A DNA stretch of 64,000 bases from Ectobius pallidus. Taxonomy: Eukaryota > Arthropoda > Insecta > Blattodea > Ectobiidae. Numbering within the stretch: the first letter of the stretch is position 1; each line of letters starts with the position of its first letter. The position numbers and the translations under genes were made by a program. Location of the stretch: contig CAXKWD010000009.1 of NCBI GenBank assembly GCA_964059195.1, positions 88,261,432-88,325,431 of the forward strand, written 5' to 3'. Shown in pieces: positions 10,736-21,315 of the stretch. The notes below the pieces were generated by a model. That model was not told the origin of the DNA, ran no database searches, and saw only the letters and a program-made list of their open reading frames with translations.

Positions 10736-10956
10736 TAATAATACGTTTTCCCTTAGGGTTTTTCACATAGTGGTGTGGTTTCCCTCAACCACAAAAAAAA
10801 AAAAAAAAAAGTTCGTCACTGTTTGCACAAATTCAGGTTTTGAGACTTGCATTTGGCGGGACAACTGAACATGCACTCTCTGCAATGTAGCCTCTTGTTT
10901 TATGTAAGATATGAAGGGAATACCTGGAATGTTTGATATACAGCTTTAAAACTGCA

Positions 10957-11185
10957 CGAAATTCAATTTCTCTGCTGAAATGAAAAGAAACCAGTTAACA
11001 CAATGATTAGGCCCATACATTGCCTAGTTTATTTCTTTTACTCCATTCTGTAATTCTACAAGAAATAAGTTTTTCTTCGAACTTCCTTCCTATAACTTGA
11101 TTAGAAATTTAAAACCAACTACAGTGTACCATAGTATACATTATATATTTAATGATTAAGGAATGAGGCGTATAGCATTGTTATA
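10957..11185 (+). repeat. Dispersed repeat J, copy 2
   Basis: Collinear with 5056-5240: CCAGTTAACACAATGATTAG, a TTTATTTCTT.TACTCCATTCTGTA block, then TTAGAAATTTAA and a TATACATTAT block. Confidence 0.5.
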
Positions 11186-12140
11186 TCACTCATATTTTGT
11201 AAACACTGGATATGTCCATATGGTGGATCCTCGAATATTTCTAGATCCATGTCTGCTCGAAAAAGCTTAAGTCCTAGAGGTTAAATCACGCAACACAGTT
11301 TTTGGCTAAATCTCCTGTCCAGTGTTAATCCAATAGGTCTGTTATCTCGTAAGTTTAGAGCCACGGCTACCTCATTGACCTGACTTCAAATTCAGTAATA
11401 AAGGTCAAACAATGCAGCTGTATAAAAGACTGCTCGAATATTGGGAGAAAGGAAAGAGGAAATATAAATAAAACTTCACAGACGGGTTTATTTCACTTTT
11501 ATGCAAGAGCATAATATTCTGCTTTATAGACTAAGTTTACGACAGTATAAAAGTCTTTAAGTACCATAAACACAGATTCAAGAAATGGGTTTTCTCTATT
11601 CATATCAAGGACTAAACGTCTTATGACTTAATCTTTATTTAAGGGAGTTTATCAAGCCTGTGATACATGAATGATGAAGTGAACAGATTCTAGTAAGTTA
11701 CTAACAAAATAAACATCCTTTTTTCTAAAAGTGTTAAATAAGAATCCATTTGGGAGAAAAGATGACCACTTTGAGATTTTTCAGCTTTTATGTCTGTTTG
11801 TAGAATCAACCACATCTAAATAGCTAAAAGTTTCAGCTCCTAGCTTAAGCACCTCTGTAAAAAAATTATCGTTTTCGACAAAATTGGAAAGTAGCAGTAA
11901 GAGTAAGGGAAATCATCAAGATATCTTACCTAAATATAAAATTTTGTATTGATTTTTCGTTCTCGAACTATGCTGATTACAGGCAAAAACACACACACAA
12001 AGAAACACAGATACGTATAAGGATTTTTTTAAATACCATTCTAATAACACTGGATTCAGGTGACCTCAAAAGTGTACTTGTGAGTTGTGTTGAAAACGGA
12101 ACATCTCACGATGTCAACTCAAATTGGATTTTTTAAGACT
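11186..12140. other. Unassigned non-coding sequence
   Basis: Around 11790-11990 are motifs (AAAAGTTTCAGCTCCTAGC, TTTTCGACAAAATTGG) resembling those in the tandem pair at 36800-37390, suggesting a diverged dispersed repeat. No gene. Confidence 0.4.
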
Positions 12141-12325
12141 ATTCCATGAATAAAAATATAACGGATTACACAAATAATAATTACATTCGTGCTTTGTTGT
12201 ATAAAAACAAAACCATCAGCTGCGAGATCACGGCCTACTATGAATCAACCATCCATGAATCGATTCTAGTTACCATGTTGTGACCAGTGCTACCAATGGT
12301 GCATATAAGACATAGTTAACTTCAA
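12141..12325 (+). repeat. Dispersed repeat H, copy 2
   Basis: Aligns with 1007-1180 through TTCCATGAATA, AATAATTACATTC and CTGCGAGATCACGG. Unclassified. Confidence 0.5.
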
Positions 12326-12926
12326 TCAGGTAAGCTAACAGCAGAACAAAATAAAAGCCACCAACTGGCTTGCACCGAATCGAAATTGTGTACATTTCTA
12401 TTATTTCAATTTCCAAGCAAGTTATGTTGTATAAAATAATCTGTTTTCGTGCTGCTTATTGGCAGCATGTGACGTATTAATCACTGCACACTGATGCTTA
12501 CGTGTCCAGTAACGAACAGACGTTTTACCCGTTTTACGCTATTCCTACTAGAATATTGTAAGATAAACGGCCGTGATTGGTCTACTTCCAAGGAATTGCT
12601 AAACGTTATTGGTCAATATCAAACACGCGGCGTGTGAGTAGAATAGTCAGATTAATAAAATAATGATTATATTAAAATGTAAGGATTTTTATTCTTGTGT
12701 TATGGTTGTTACTCATAGAAACTAGCTGTTCCTCTGAAATTTCTCGCTTTCAATTCAAATTATAATCCACTGAAGATTTTACTTAAATGTTTATATGAAT
12801 ATGTAAACTAAGCACTGAAAGGATTAATGATCTTCATGACAGTAAAATGAGGTAATATTATTCACAATCTTATACCCTCGCACATAAGCATTACCTTTCT
12901 TTCCTTTCTTTCTTTGTTTTTCTTTC
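12326..12926. other. Unassigned non-coding sequence
   Basis: No coding or repeat signal recognised except a CTTT-rich run (about 12895-12927) next to the following transposon. Confidence 0.4.
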
Positions 12927-12928
12927 TA

Positions 12929-13495
12929 CAGGGTCCGTCAATGAAACGGGATGATTGTAGGTGGCCATGAGACAAAGTTGGGAGGTAGTGGGGAGGAAGG
13001 CAACTGGAGCATCGCAATCTGGACAATTTACCATTAGTTGCAATGGATCGTTAGACAGGTGGACAACGCGGTTATCTAGTGAAAGCGTATTACCAAAATG
13101 GTCAAAGTTTTGTGCAAACTCGACGTGCTTTTTGACGTCATTTTAACATAGCTACCGCGTAACCAGCCTGTTCCGTCAGATAATGCGATTCGAACATTGA
13201 CAAAGAACCTCGAGCAAACGGGATCGACGTCAAAAAAAAGAGGCGGGAGTGTAAAAACTGTTCGAACGCCTTAAAATATCGCAGCAAAACTTCCAGGTCA
13301 GGCTCCAAGAATGCCTTAACTGCAATGGAGGACATTTGGTATACGTAACTATTAAAAAAAAAAAATTTTTTTTTTGTATTGTACCCAAAATGGCTATTCT
13401 TGTACTATCAATTATTTAGTAAGAAGATATTTAAAACGTTTTTGTTCAACAAACAATTACTTCATTCCATCTTCCCGTTTCATTGACGGACCCTG
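12929..13495 (+). mobile_element. TA-flanked DNA transposon (IS630/Tc1-type relic)
   Basis: Perfect terminal inverted repeats of 23 bp, starting CAGGGTCCGTCAATGAAACG, bound a 567-bp element flanked by TA on both sides (12927-12928 and 13496-13497). It contains a broken transposase N-terminus; the catalytic DDE part is missing, so this is an internally deleted, non-autonomous copy. Exact TIRs suggest the ends were maintained longer than the coding part. An A12/T10 run lies near 13351-13375. Confidence 0.85.
13043..13330 (+). pseudogene. DUF4817-type transposase N-terminus, broken
   Basis: Frame from ATG at 13043: after an in-frame TAG come residues GQRGYLVKAYYQNGQSF and QTRRAF, then a TGA. 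A different frame continues with VPSDNAIRTLTKNLEQTGS and VKTVRTP before another stop. This order (YLVKAYYQNxxS..xxRRxF, then PSxxAIRxxxKxxEQTGS) fits, from memory of the family, the helix-turn-helix DUF4817 region of IS630-like transposases of arthropods. It would bind the terminal repeats. There are at least three stops and one frameshift and no DDE catalytic domain. Confidence 0.75.
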
Positions 13496-13544
13496 TAAAA
13501 GCTCTATAATTATTCTATCATCCAACTAAGTCTAAAGACCGAGC

Positions 13545-13616
13545 TAGAAGACCCAGCGGTCGAATGGTAGGGCCTGTCCTGTCGTGGGATATAACATCAT
13601 AGAGTTTAGTTTATTG
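13545..13616 (+). repeat. SINE family E, 3' fragment
   Basis: GACCCAGCGGTCGAATGGTAGG through ATAGAGTTTAGTTTATT matches the last 70 bp of the copy at 2400-2692; 5'-truncated. Confidence 0.6.
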
Positions 13617-14146
13617 CTATCAATATGATGTAATTGATGCTTGGTGGAGCAATTTGTAATGAAGTTTTCTGTAATACAGTAAAAGCGCTCTCATTTAATC
13701 GTGATATTGAATCCCGTTTTGTAACAGGAAGGAAGTATCAGGGTTGTTATAAACCTATTACGACAGAATCTGGATTTCAACTGTTTATTTATTGACGTTA
13801 CAATGTTGACCTGTCATCTAAATTCCGGTCGGTGGCAGTGAAAACAATTAATTTTGCAGTGTTTGATATCATAGCGGTCAGAGTACCGTAAATCAGCGGC
13901 GTTATTCATTTATGTGCGGAAAGCCGGTTAAACTGTGCAAATCCCTCAGATAATTTATACATATGTACAGGAACGATTTTCGCATTTTCCTTCTTAAATG
14001 CCATCTGTCTTTTAACGAAGAAGAGGGTTTGAACTCAGTACCCTACCAGAAACGAACTTTTTCCATATAATTGTACACTACTCCATAAAATAAAATATTC
14101 TCCCTAGTGTTCTATTTTTTCACATCCACAGAGAAAAAAATGAGGA
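13617..14146. other. Unassigned non-coding sequence
   Basis: Nothing recognised. Confidence 0.4.
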
Positions 14147-14475
14147 ATAGAATTAGGTAAACTGATATAACAAATTTGGTTAGTTGGTATATGGTTATTT
14201 AACGACAAGGATGTACTGTGACCGTCGCCGGTGTTCCAGAATTTTGACCCGCAGGAGTTCTTTTACATGCCATTACATCTACTGACATGGGCCATTCACA
14301 TTTATGCACATGTAAATGCCACCGATCTGGGCTGGGATCGAACACGCAACCTTGGGTACAGAAAGCCAGCGCGATACTAACTGCGCCACCCAGGCCGACG
14401 ATTTAACAAACTGTTAGATGGACTTAATAGGCCATATTTAAGAAACTATTGAGTTTTCTTGCGAAAGTTTGATAA
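14147..14475 (-). repeat. Dispersed repeat G, partial, split by a SINE
   Basis: AATTAGGTAAACTGATATAACAAA on the left and GAAAGTTTGATAAGCAT on the right match the left part of the copy at 10196; a tRNA-derived insertion separates them. Confidence 0.55.
14217..14398 (-). repeat. tRNA-derived SINE (family C-like) inside repeat G
   Basis: The minus-strand head reads GGCCTGGGTGGCGCAGTTAG (A-box type) with B box GTTCGATCCC. The body contains GGCATGTAAAAGAACTCCTG, close to the GGCACGTAAAAGAACTCC of family C. A probable 7-bp duplication, ATTTAAC, lies on both sides (near 14207 and 14401). Confidence 0.7.
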
Positions 14476-14652
14476 GCATACATGGAGGAATACATTGTTA
14501 ACATACACACATGAATGCGTTTCATAAATTTGGATTTCCGGATTCAAACGTGTATTTGTTCTTAAAACTCAACATCAAATATCAGGGCGGAACATAATTC
14601 TTTCTCTATCCATACCATTAGCTGTGCTATAACATAATAATAGCAATATATA

Positions 14653-15143
14653 CAGGCAAGCAACTTTTATTAGGAGATTTTTGCTCTATGACGTAAAATG
14701 TGTATGCTACAGGGCATTAAAGTCATTATAATTTGGTGCTCATAAGTCAATGTTTAAGCAAAATAGCGTTAAAATGTTCATTAAATTGACTTCATGCCTT
14801 CTTAGTGATAGGTAAACATCTGATTCTTAATCATTCATCAACAGCTATATCATAATTTAGTGTTTACATAGTGTGCAAAATTTACAGATTAATCACATGA
14901 CTGGTCGCCAATGCATTAGTCTTCTATTTATTCATAACTACTGACTACAGTGTTAACAACGAAGTTCCTTTGTTTTGCATTTTTTTCTAATGTTAGAAGT
15001 CAGTGGCGGCCATGCCCTGGAATTTTTTATGTTGTAGAAGGAAAAATTGAATCCACAGAGCAAAATTGTCCTAATAAAAGTTGCTTGACTATGTCCCCTC
15101 TATATGCAGATAAAATATTTCGGTGTTATTCATTAACACCCTG
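14653..15143. mobile_element. MITE family L, copy 1 (left terminus deleted)
   Basis: About 490 bp, closely similar to 50967-51515. The right end, CATTAACACCCTG, is flanked by TA. The left end keeps only CAGG before jumping to CAAGCAACTTTTATTAGG, so about 50 bp of the left inverted repeat is missing. No coding frame. TA flanks suggest a Tc1/mariner-related origin (inference). Confidence 0.7.
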
Positions 15144-16895
15144 TATATACATATTTATACACACACTCGCAGCGCCTTTTTTTTTTTTTTAAATTCCATA
15201 GAAATATGTTACAAAATAGTGCCTTTATTTTGATAGCGAGGTGCCCAATTGGTAACATAGCATTCGAGTGGACACTGGTTCAAATCGAAGTAGACATGGG
15301 TATATGTTTCTTTCATCCAAGTACATGCGATTCAGGAAAGCAATTAATCTTTCCTGGCTACTACAAGTATAATGTTGCTATTATTATTATTATTATTATT
15401 TTAAAATGTATCCCATACTCTGACACATGAAGTAAGCCAACAGACAAAGGACAAAAACTCTGTTCATGCTTGAAAATATTAGGTAATATATTTCCCATAT
15501 AAATATAACATTCTAAACGTGAGCCAACTTGCAGTTACTGCAAAAACAGTCCCGAACCGCAATATGCTTTCATGTTTTCAATCAACATTTGACCGCAAAA
15601 AGCTTTTTATACATTTCCCTCTCGTTTGGCGCATGAGTTTTTTTTTTTAAATATAGAAATGCAGCGCGAAATTGATTAATTTGCTTAAAGCGGGCTAGTG
15701 ACAAAAAATGTAAAAATATCTTATGTGGAACTCTCAATATTTTCTCTTCCTGTCGTAGTATAGGGTGACCGGGAGTAGGCATTCAGTTTTCTATTCCTCA
15801 TTCTAAACCATATTGTTCGCGAGGGAAAATTGTGAAAGATTCAATGAATGCTTTAAAAAATCAAATAAAAGTTTTAGCTTTTGGACATGCATTTAACAAA
15901 GGCCTATACAAAATTATAACAAAATCCTTAGAAAATCGCAAAAATAAAACTCCTTGCATAATTTTACCATAAAAAACAACACGCTTAATTCCCGTTTTTA
16001 AGGAATTCGTTTCATAGAAAATCCATCTCCTAAGGAGTAAATATTTTTATAAATTACAAATATTTACCCCGTAATCATGGATTTTTGAACCGTGCTGCTT
16101 TCGTGCTATTTAAATTGGTTTGGTATTCTGCTGGTGCTGCTTCTTGGAACATGAGGTGGCATGAGTTGGTCAACATAACTTTCGAAATCTTTGTACAGAC
16201 CTAAACACCGGATTTGTTTATTTTCCATAACTTACCGTTTGAACCGAATATTAACGAAGAAGACATCACCAAACAACAGAAAGAGATGCACATTAATGAA
16301 TTGTTACAAGAGCCTACTAGTAAACCCAAACAACCTAAACATATGATATGACCCATGTGCAGTTAAAGCACGAAAAATAATAACAACGTTATAGTAATAA
16401 TATTATTAATAAAGTAAATAGTAGGCTAAAATATAGATGACCATATTCTAACCATCTAACCCATTCTTGTCCTAAATCACTTTTTAGAAAAATCAATATT
16501 AAGCCAACATTTCCATTTGCCTATCTTTTTTGCTCATCATTTTCTGCTGTACAAACGAATTATAACCTAAATCCTTCCCGGGAGTGCACAGATTCTGAAT
16601 AAAAAATGCCCTTAATGTATGAACAGCCGTTTGGGCTTGATTGTGACACAAAAGCTGAAAATGTCAGCGATCATCTTCTATCCCGAAGATGAAATATCAC
16701 TCATTCTGGCAATTCTGATTAGGACCAATTTTTGGGTCCTCAAAAAGAGACAATCCTGGTTAATCGGACGTATGTTCACCATATCAAGAAGGCATTGTTA
16801 CGACTCAAAGTTCTTACCTTTACTTTTCTGATATAGTGACTGAATGGCTATACCATTGGAACACTAATATTCCTGATAATGATAACGGCATGGAA
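15144..16895. other. Unassigned non-coding sequence, 1.75 kb
   Basis: Includes a T run (15178-15191), an (ATT)n microsatellite at about 15379-15401 and, at 15790-15900, motifs such as AAATAAAAGTTTTAGCT also seen at 36.9 and 37.2 kb. A short open frame near 16206-16350 (+), with NEEDITKQQKEMHINELL, looks compositionally protein-like, but I do not recognise it and it has no start or splice support. Confidence 0.4.
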
Positions 16896-16897
16896 TA

Positions 16898-16949
16898 ATG
16901 ATGGTGATGATGATGATGATGATGATGATGATAATAATAATAATAATAA
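16898..16949. repeat. Compound microsatellite (GAT)n(AAT)n
   Basis: A run of GAT/TGA triplets passes directly into AAT triplets. Confidence 0.9.
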
Positions 16950-17035
16950 CGAACAAATAACGAGAATAATATGTTAACAATTCAGTGATCCTAGTTAACA
17001 TGCTTACGGCTACAAGAATTCGGTAAGTTATGTCT

Positions 17036-17118
17036 ACTTACTTTGTAGAATGTCTAGCGTTCTACTTTGTAGAATGTCTTTGTAGTAGTTATGTCTACTT
17101 ACTTACTTACTTACTTTG
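17036..17118. repeat. Short tandem duplication and (TACT)n
   Basis: CTACTTTGTAGAATGTCT occurs twice with a 26-bp spacing, followed by (TTAC)n. The TTAC/GTAA repeat matches the tail type of the LINEs in this window and may mark a vestigial LINE end. Confidence 0.6.
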
Positions 17119-17411
17119 TATGCAGTGTCTCAGGTCACATAAAATGAAGTGTTAAAATGTATCAGCAAGCTGAACTTACCTGCAAAAGAAAAAATAAAAC
17201 AATTAGACGATCTGGATCATTCTATTGTTCACTATGGCTCCTGTTGCGCAGTCGCGAATCTATCGACAAACTCGTAATCTGTCGTGGGAATACTTATGTT
17301 AACCAAGATGTTTACTGCTATTAACCGCCAAGTACTATTTCTGGTACTATTTCATTATAACGTATTTACAAGTAATGCCCCTTTCTTTATGATTAGGGCT
17401 ACGAGACACAG

Positions 17412-17757
17412 GACCGGATTAAGACCCTTAGATGCTCTAAGCACTAACTAATTCAAAATAATGAAGCAATAATAAATCATAAATCATAATTATTCATAAA
17501 AAAAACAGAAAGAAACTTACAGTAAAAAGAAAAATATTTATTTCTGCATGCTTCCATTTTACTTAAGCCTTAATAATTCTCTTCTAATTTTTTTCCTTGC
17601 AAAGTCTTTGATCAGATCTTCATAACCAATCTTATTTAAGCAACTGCTTGTATGTATAACATAGATAAGGCATCTAGGACCTGCCTTGTTGCAAAGCTTT
17701 TTTATTAATTTATTAAAGATAGCTTTTTTAACAACCAGGGTCACCAACGATCACAAT
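17412..17757 (-). pseudogene. hAT transposon end with transposase C-terminus
   Basis: Left boundary CAGGACCGGATTAAGACCC resembles the CAGGGCCGG-type hAT terminus. A minus-strand frame at 17559-17747 ends in GYEDLIKDFARKKIRREL, which resembles the extreme C-terminus of hAT transposases of the ZMYM1-like type (I recall ...FAxxKARK...). Only the last 60 or so residues survive; the RNase H-like core and the other terminus were not found. It is followed immediately by a LINE relic, so the upstream part was probably lost or overwritten. Confidence 0.5.
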
Positions 17758-17794
17758 AATTAATACACTAATATTGAGTAAGTGGTACAAGAAG

Positions 17795-18420
17795 TGAAGC
17801 AGCTCTCGGTGCTATTGAAAATACGAGATCTCTCGTAGATCTACAAGGAACTCATCCAAATTATTCAAGAACGTTTGCTTTTCCACTAAAAAAAATCTCA
17901 TTAGCATGGCTTCCAGCACATAGGCCTAAAGGTATTTCTGGTAATGGAAACGCAGATACGGCAGCTAAATCTGCTACAATGTTCCCACAAATTGAAAACT
18001 GTTTAAATGGTACATCAAAACATTGATTAGATCTTAGGCCTATACATCACGAAGCACTTAACTTATACATTATGAAACACGGAAATCCACTCCTTCAAAA
18101 CTGCATCTCGTCCGGAAATCAGTTACTGATATTTCTGAAATTTCACCTATTCCGAATACTCTCCACCGTAGAAGGCAAGTCCTGCTGACCAGGCTGAGGA
18201 TTGTCCACTTCAATCTTAGCCATGGCTAACTTATGTTAAGGATCCATGCCCGAAATGCAAAGGGGATGTAACTTCCATCTTATTCTCAAATTCCCAGGAT
18301 TATTGCATCTAAGAAATGTATTAGATATCAAAGGAGACTTATGTAATATAATTAAAAATGTTGAAGGATGTGTTAAGGTTATCTCACTTTTGGAATTATC
18401 ACAGCTAAAATCATATATAT
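17795..18420 (+). pseudogene. Non-LTR retrotransposon RNase H region, decayed
   Basis: Translation around 17896-17980 gives AWLPAHRPKGISGNGNAD followed by TAAKSA, matching the PAHxG..GNxxAD..AK block of the RNase H domain at the C-terminus of I/Jockey-type LINE polyproteins. Upstream, RSEAALGAIENT resembles the S.SALxAI segment of the same domain. Downstream, with a frameshift, LLTRLRI..F.LSHG and CPKCKGD match the tail region that precedes a CxxC motif. The domain degrades the RNA strand of the RNA-DNA hybrid in intact elements. Several frameshifts and stops make it non-functional. Confidence 0.7.
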
Positions 18421-18438
18421 GATTTTAGCTGTGATAAT
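18395..18438. repeat. Perfect 44-bp palindrome next to (TA)n
   Basis: The left half from ATTATCACAGCTAAAATC is repeated exactly as its complement; the centre is at 18416/18417. A (TA)n run to about 18456 follows. It sits at the 3' edge of the RNase H relic. Confidence 0.9.
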
Positions 18439-18848
18439 ATATATATATATATATAATGTTAATTTAATTCATAGTTTAATAGTTTCAAAATTATTTCCAG
18501 TCCTTTTTATATTAAATATGTTGTTGCATAGTTATTATGAGAGTAATTAATCAATTTCATATTTCCAATGGTGTAATACTAGATGTGTTGAGAAATATCC
18601 GTCTATATACCACTATCGTAAAGAAGCAACAGCTGAAGCAATGCAGGAAATACAAATACTAGACTAAAAAATAAAAAAAATAAAACACGCTTTTGAGTTG
18701 ACACTATTATTTTACTAACTATTATATTTTGATTGCTTAATTTTATATGATATATTATGGGTTATCGATACAACTTAATGCCCAGGGTGGGTCAAGTGAC
18801 AGTGAGGTCAGTGTTATTTTACTATTATTTACAATTGATGAAGGATTC

Positions 18849-19226
18849 TCAAGCAGCGGGTTCGATTCCTGGTCGGGACAAGTTACCTAGGTGAGTTTTC
18901 TTTCCAGGGTTTTCCCTCACCTGTGAGACAAATGTCAGGTAACTTTAGGCCCTTGTGGTCCCCGGATATCATCTGGCCGTTATTATCATCTTCATCCCCA
19001 TCCTCGCCTTGTTCTGAGTGTGTGTGTGAATGGTGTGTATCGTCCTATGTGTAGGTGTTGTCTCGGAGGTGGCTCCGGCATTGGGCTGATCACTCATCCG
19101 GGGAGGCCCTCCATGTCCTTGTCTGACCAAAAAAGTATGTCTGTGATCCAAAGATAATCCCTCTCCCGACAGGTCGCGGCCCTAAAAGGGAGAGGTAAAA
19201 CTACGATAAAGAAAAAAAAGAAAGAA
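18849..19226 (+). repeat. tRNA-derived SINE family B, 5'-truncated
   Basis: Begins in the B box (GGGTTCGATTCCTGG), continues through CCCCGGATATCAT, TCTCGGAGGTGGC and ATTGGGCTGATCACTCATCC, and ends with TCCCGACAGGTCGCGGCCC, AAAAGGGAGAGGTAAAACTA and an A-rich tail. Imperfect flanking repeats GATGAAGGATTC (left) and GATGAAAGGATTC (right) look like a target-site duplication. Confidence 0.8.
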
Positions 19227-19355
19227 AGATGAAAGGATTCAATTGTCTATATAGTGTCTTAAAATGTTACAGATTATAAGTTAATAAGCTAAAATTAATA
19301 TACTTAAAATTAATAAAATTTTATGAATTTTTATAAATACAGTTAGTTCTGTCAG

Positions 19356-19447
19356 GGTCGCGGCCCTGTAAGGTCCGGGCGGTGTGGGTCGCTTAAATCC
19401 TAAAAGGGAGAGGTAAAACTAAGAAAAAGAAAGAAAGAGAGAAAGAA
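19356..19447 (+). repeat. SINE family B, severely 5'-truncated copy
   Basis: Only the last 92 bp of the family (GGTCGCGGCCCTGTAAGG to the AAGAAAGAAA tail) is inserted between two copies of AGTTCTGTCAG (19345-19355 and 19448-19458), a perfect 11-bp target-site duplication. Confidence 0.85.
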
Positions 19448-19448
19448 A

Positions 19449-19647
19449 GTTCTGTCAGTCCATGTGACTAAAATAAGTTTGCATGTCATTATGCATGTCT
19501 TATTTGCGCTTGATGTAATTGCAATATGCTGCGTAGTTATACAGTTAATTCTGTCAATCCATAGAAATAATATAAACTTACATATCGATACGCATGTCTT
19601 ATTTAAGCTTAACATATGTAATTGCAAAAAGCTGCATAATCTCCTTG
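19449..19647. repeat. Tandem duplication, 99-bp unit
   Basis: Two diverged copies, with TCTGTCA(G/A)TCCAT at 19451 and 19550, each followed by GCATGTCTTATTT and TGTAATTGCAA. The truncated SINE B entered at the start of the first unit. Confidence 0.7.
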
Positions 19648-20273
19648 TATTTTAAACAGTTTTTTGCTCGTTGATATGCGTATCTTGAATAGAACTGAAC
19701 TAGGTTAATAATAATGTTGGCGTTGTCCTCTTGTATATTCTGAGTGGAAGTAAATCTTGAAGTTCGAATTTCCTGTATAACTTCAAGCCTCAGTTGCTTT
19801 TATGTTTGTTGAGATGCATTTCGATGTACTGTACTTCATCTTCAGTCATGCCGCTGCTGTAGAGGAATTCATAATGACAAGTTGTAAATGAGAGCTAAGA
19901 ATGCTATTGCTTCAGCTGTTGCTTCTTTACGATAGTGGTATAGGCCTATAGGCGAATATTTCTCAACACATTTAGTATTATGAGAGGATTTGTAATATAA
20001 TTTTACCGAGAAAATGAACATTCAGCTGAGCACTTTGTATAGATTTCAACCTGTGAGCACAGTGCACTTTATTTGCAGGATAACATGATGACACAAGAGA
20101 GGACGCTTTATAAACAGCATTTACTCACTTTTCATTGAATTTTGAAAATGACTACAATTTTTTTGTACACCTACTTCCTTTGATGCAATAAGCTCGCGCT
20201 TACTTTGCTTAGGCCTATAGGATTAATCCGACACTGCCAAGACACCAATGGAACATGAGTAATATTGATATTA

Positions 20274-20945
20274 CGAGGCGCGTCCATAAAGTAAGTTCCC
20301 CTGGGGCCATTTACAGGAACAAAACACAATATCATGGACATATATACTCCAACAGATATAGCAAGTGTTCAGCTATTTTTCGACATATCGCCACCGGAAC
20401 TGAAACATTTGTCATATACAGTGGAACCAACTTTAGAACACCTATGCCGTAGAAGTCTGCCGCCAGGGTTTTGAACCACTGTATGACAAAAATCTCCGCC
20501 TCTCTGTCCTTCTCTGTCATTTCTTTAGCTGTAGGAAAAGACTGAAATCACTGGGAGCGAAGTCCGGGCTGTAGGGCGGATGTTTAAACACCTCCTAGCA
20601 AGTCTCCTGCAGAAGTTCGGCTGGGAGGTGTTTAAACATTCACCCTAGAGCCCGGATCTCGCTCCCAGTGTTTTCCATCTTTTTCCTACACCTCACGAAA
20701 TGACAAAGAATGACAGAGAGGCGAAGGTAGTTGTCACACAGTGGTTCAAATCCCAGGCGGCACATTTCTACGACACAGGTGTTCAGAAGTTGGTGCCACG
20801 GTAAGACAAATGTTTCAATTCCGGTGGCGAATATGTTGAAGAACTGCCGAACACTGGCTGTGTCTGTTGCAATGAATATTTCCAAGAAATTTTGTTTTGT
20901 TTCTGTAAACGGCCCCTGGGAAACATACTTTATGAACGCGCCTCG
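20274..20945. mobile_element. Fold-back mariner relic
   Basis: Both ends carry CGAGGCGCGTCCATAAAGTA-type sequence and are flanked by TA (20272-20273 and 20946-20947). The element is two inverted copies, about 325 bp each, of the 3' third of a mariner, meeting at 20581-20638 where TGTTTAAACACCTCC faces GGAGGTGTTTAAACA. Each arm encodes degraded transposase C-terminus pointing towards its own terminus. A single-arm copy at 34405-34725 keeps the readable AADFYDTGIQKLVPRYD-type signature. Such a structure can arise by inverted duplication of one end; it cannot make transposase. Confidence 0.8.
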
Positions 20946-20947
20946 TA

Positions 20948-21315
20948 TACTCACTTATAAATTAATGTGAATATTGCACCCTTTATTTAAGTCTACTGAA
21001 CAGGATATATTATATATATATATAAACACCAAATATCAATATACGTATCAATTACTTAATAAATAAAACTGAATATTGCAAACGCCTTGAAGTCCATGAT
21101 CACACATTTATTAGTAAAAGTACTCACCCTCTACTTCTCCTAAAACTGTTGTCTCCATGACTGAACTCAACCACACATTAATACTTGCTGAATCAATTAC
21201 TTGCAGTAAAGTGGAAGGATAGTGCATATCTTATCTGAAGTCGACTGATAAGAGATAATTTATTTCATACTAATTTCTACAACTTATTGATTTCAACTTC
21301 TTTGTGTTCTAGTAT
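20948..21315. other. Unassigned; (TA)n near 21010
   Basis: AT-rich with a short TA run; nothing else recognised. Confidence 0.4.

Larger units (their letters stand above)
18567..19985. repeat. Widely spaced inverted repeat (arms about 75 bp)
   Basis: The left arm (about 18567-18645) contains GTGTTGAGAAATAT, ATACCACTATCGTAAAGAAG and CAACAGCTGAAGCAAT. The right arm (19907-19985) is the complement with few changes apart from a small TAGGCCTA-bearing insertion. The 1.26-kb interval holds SINE B copies and a tandem duplication. It may be the termini of an old transposon; no flanking duplication found. Confidence 0.6.

Noticed and set aside
16206..16350. Possible exon with NEEDITKQQKEMHINELL
   Set aside because: Protein-like composition and an AG upstream, but the frame after that AG does not agree with the open frame and no donor follows.
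20274..20945. Two separate mariner insertions in opposite orientation
   Set aside because: Only one pair of outer TA flanks and a symmetrical hairpin centre are seen, so a single fold-back unit is preferred, though not proven.
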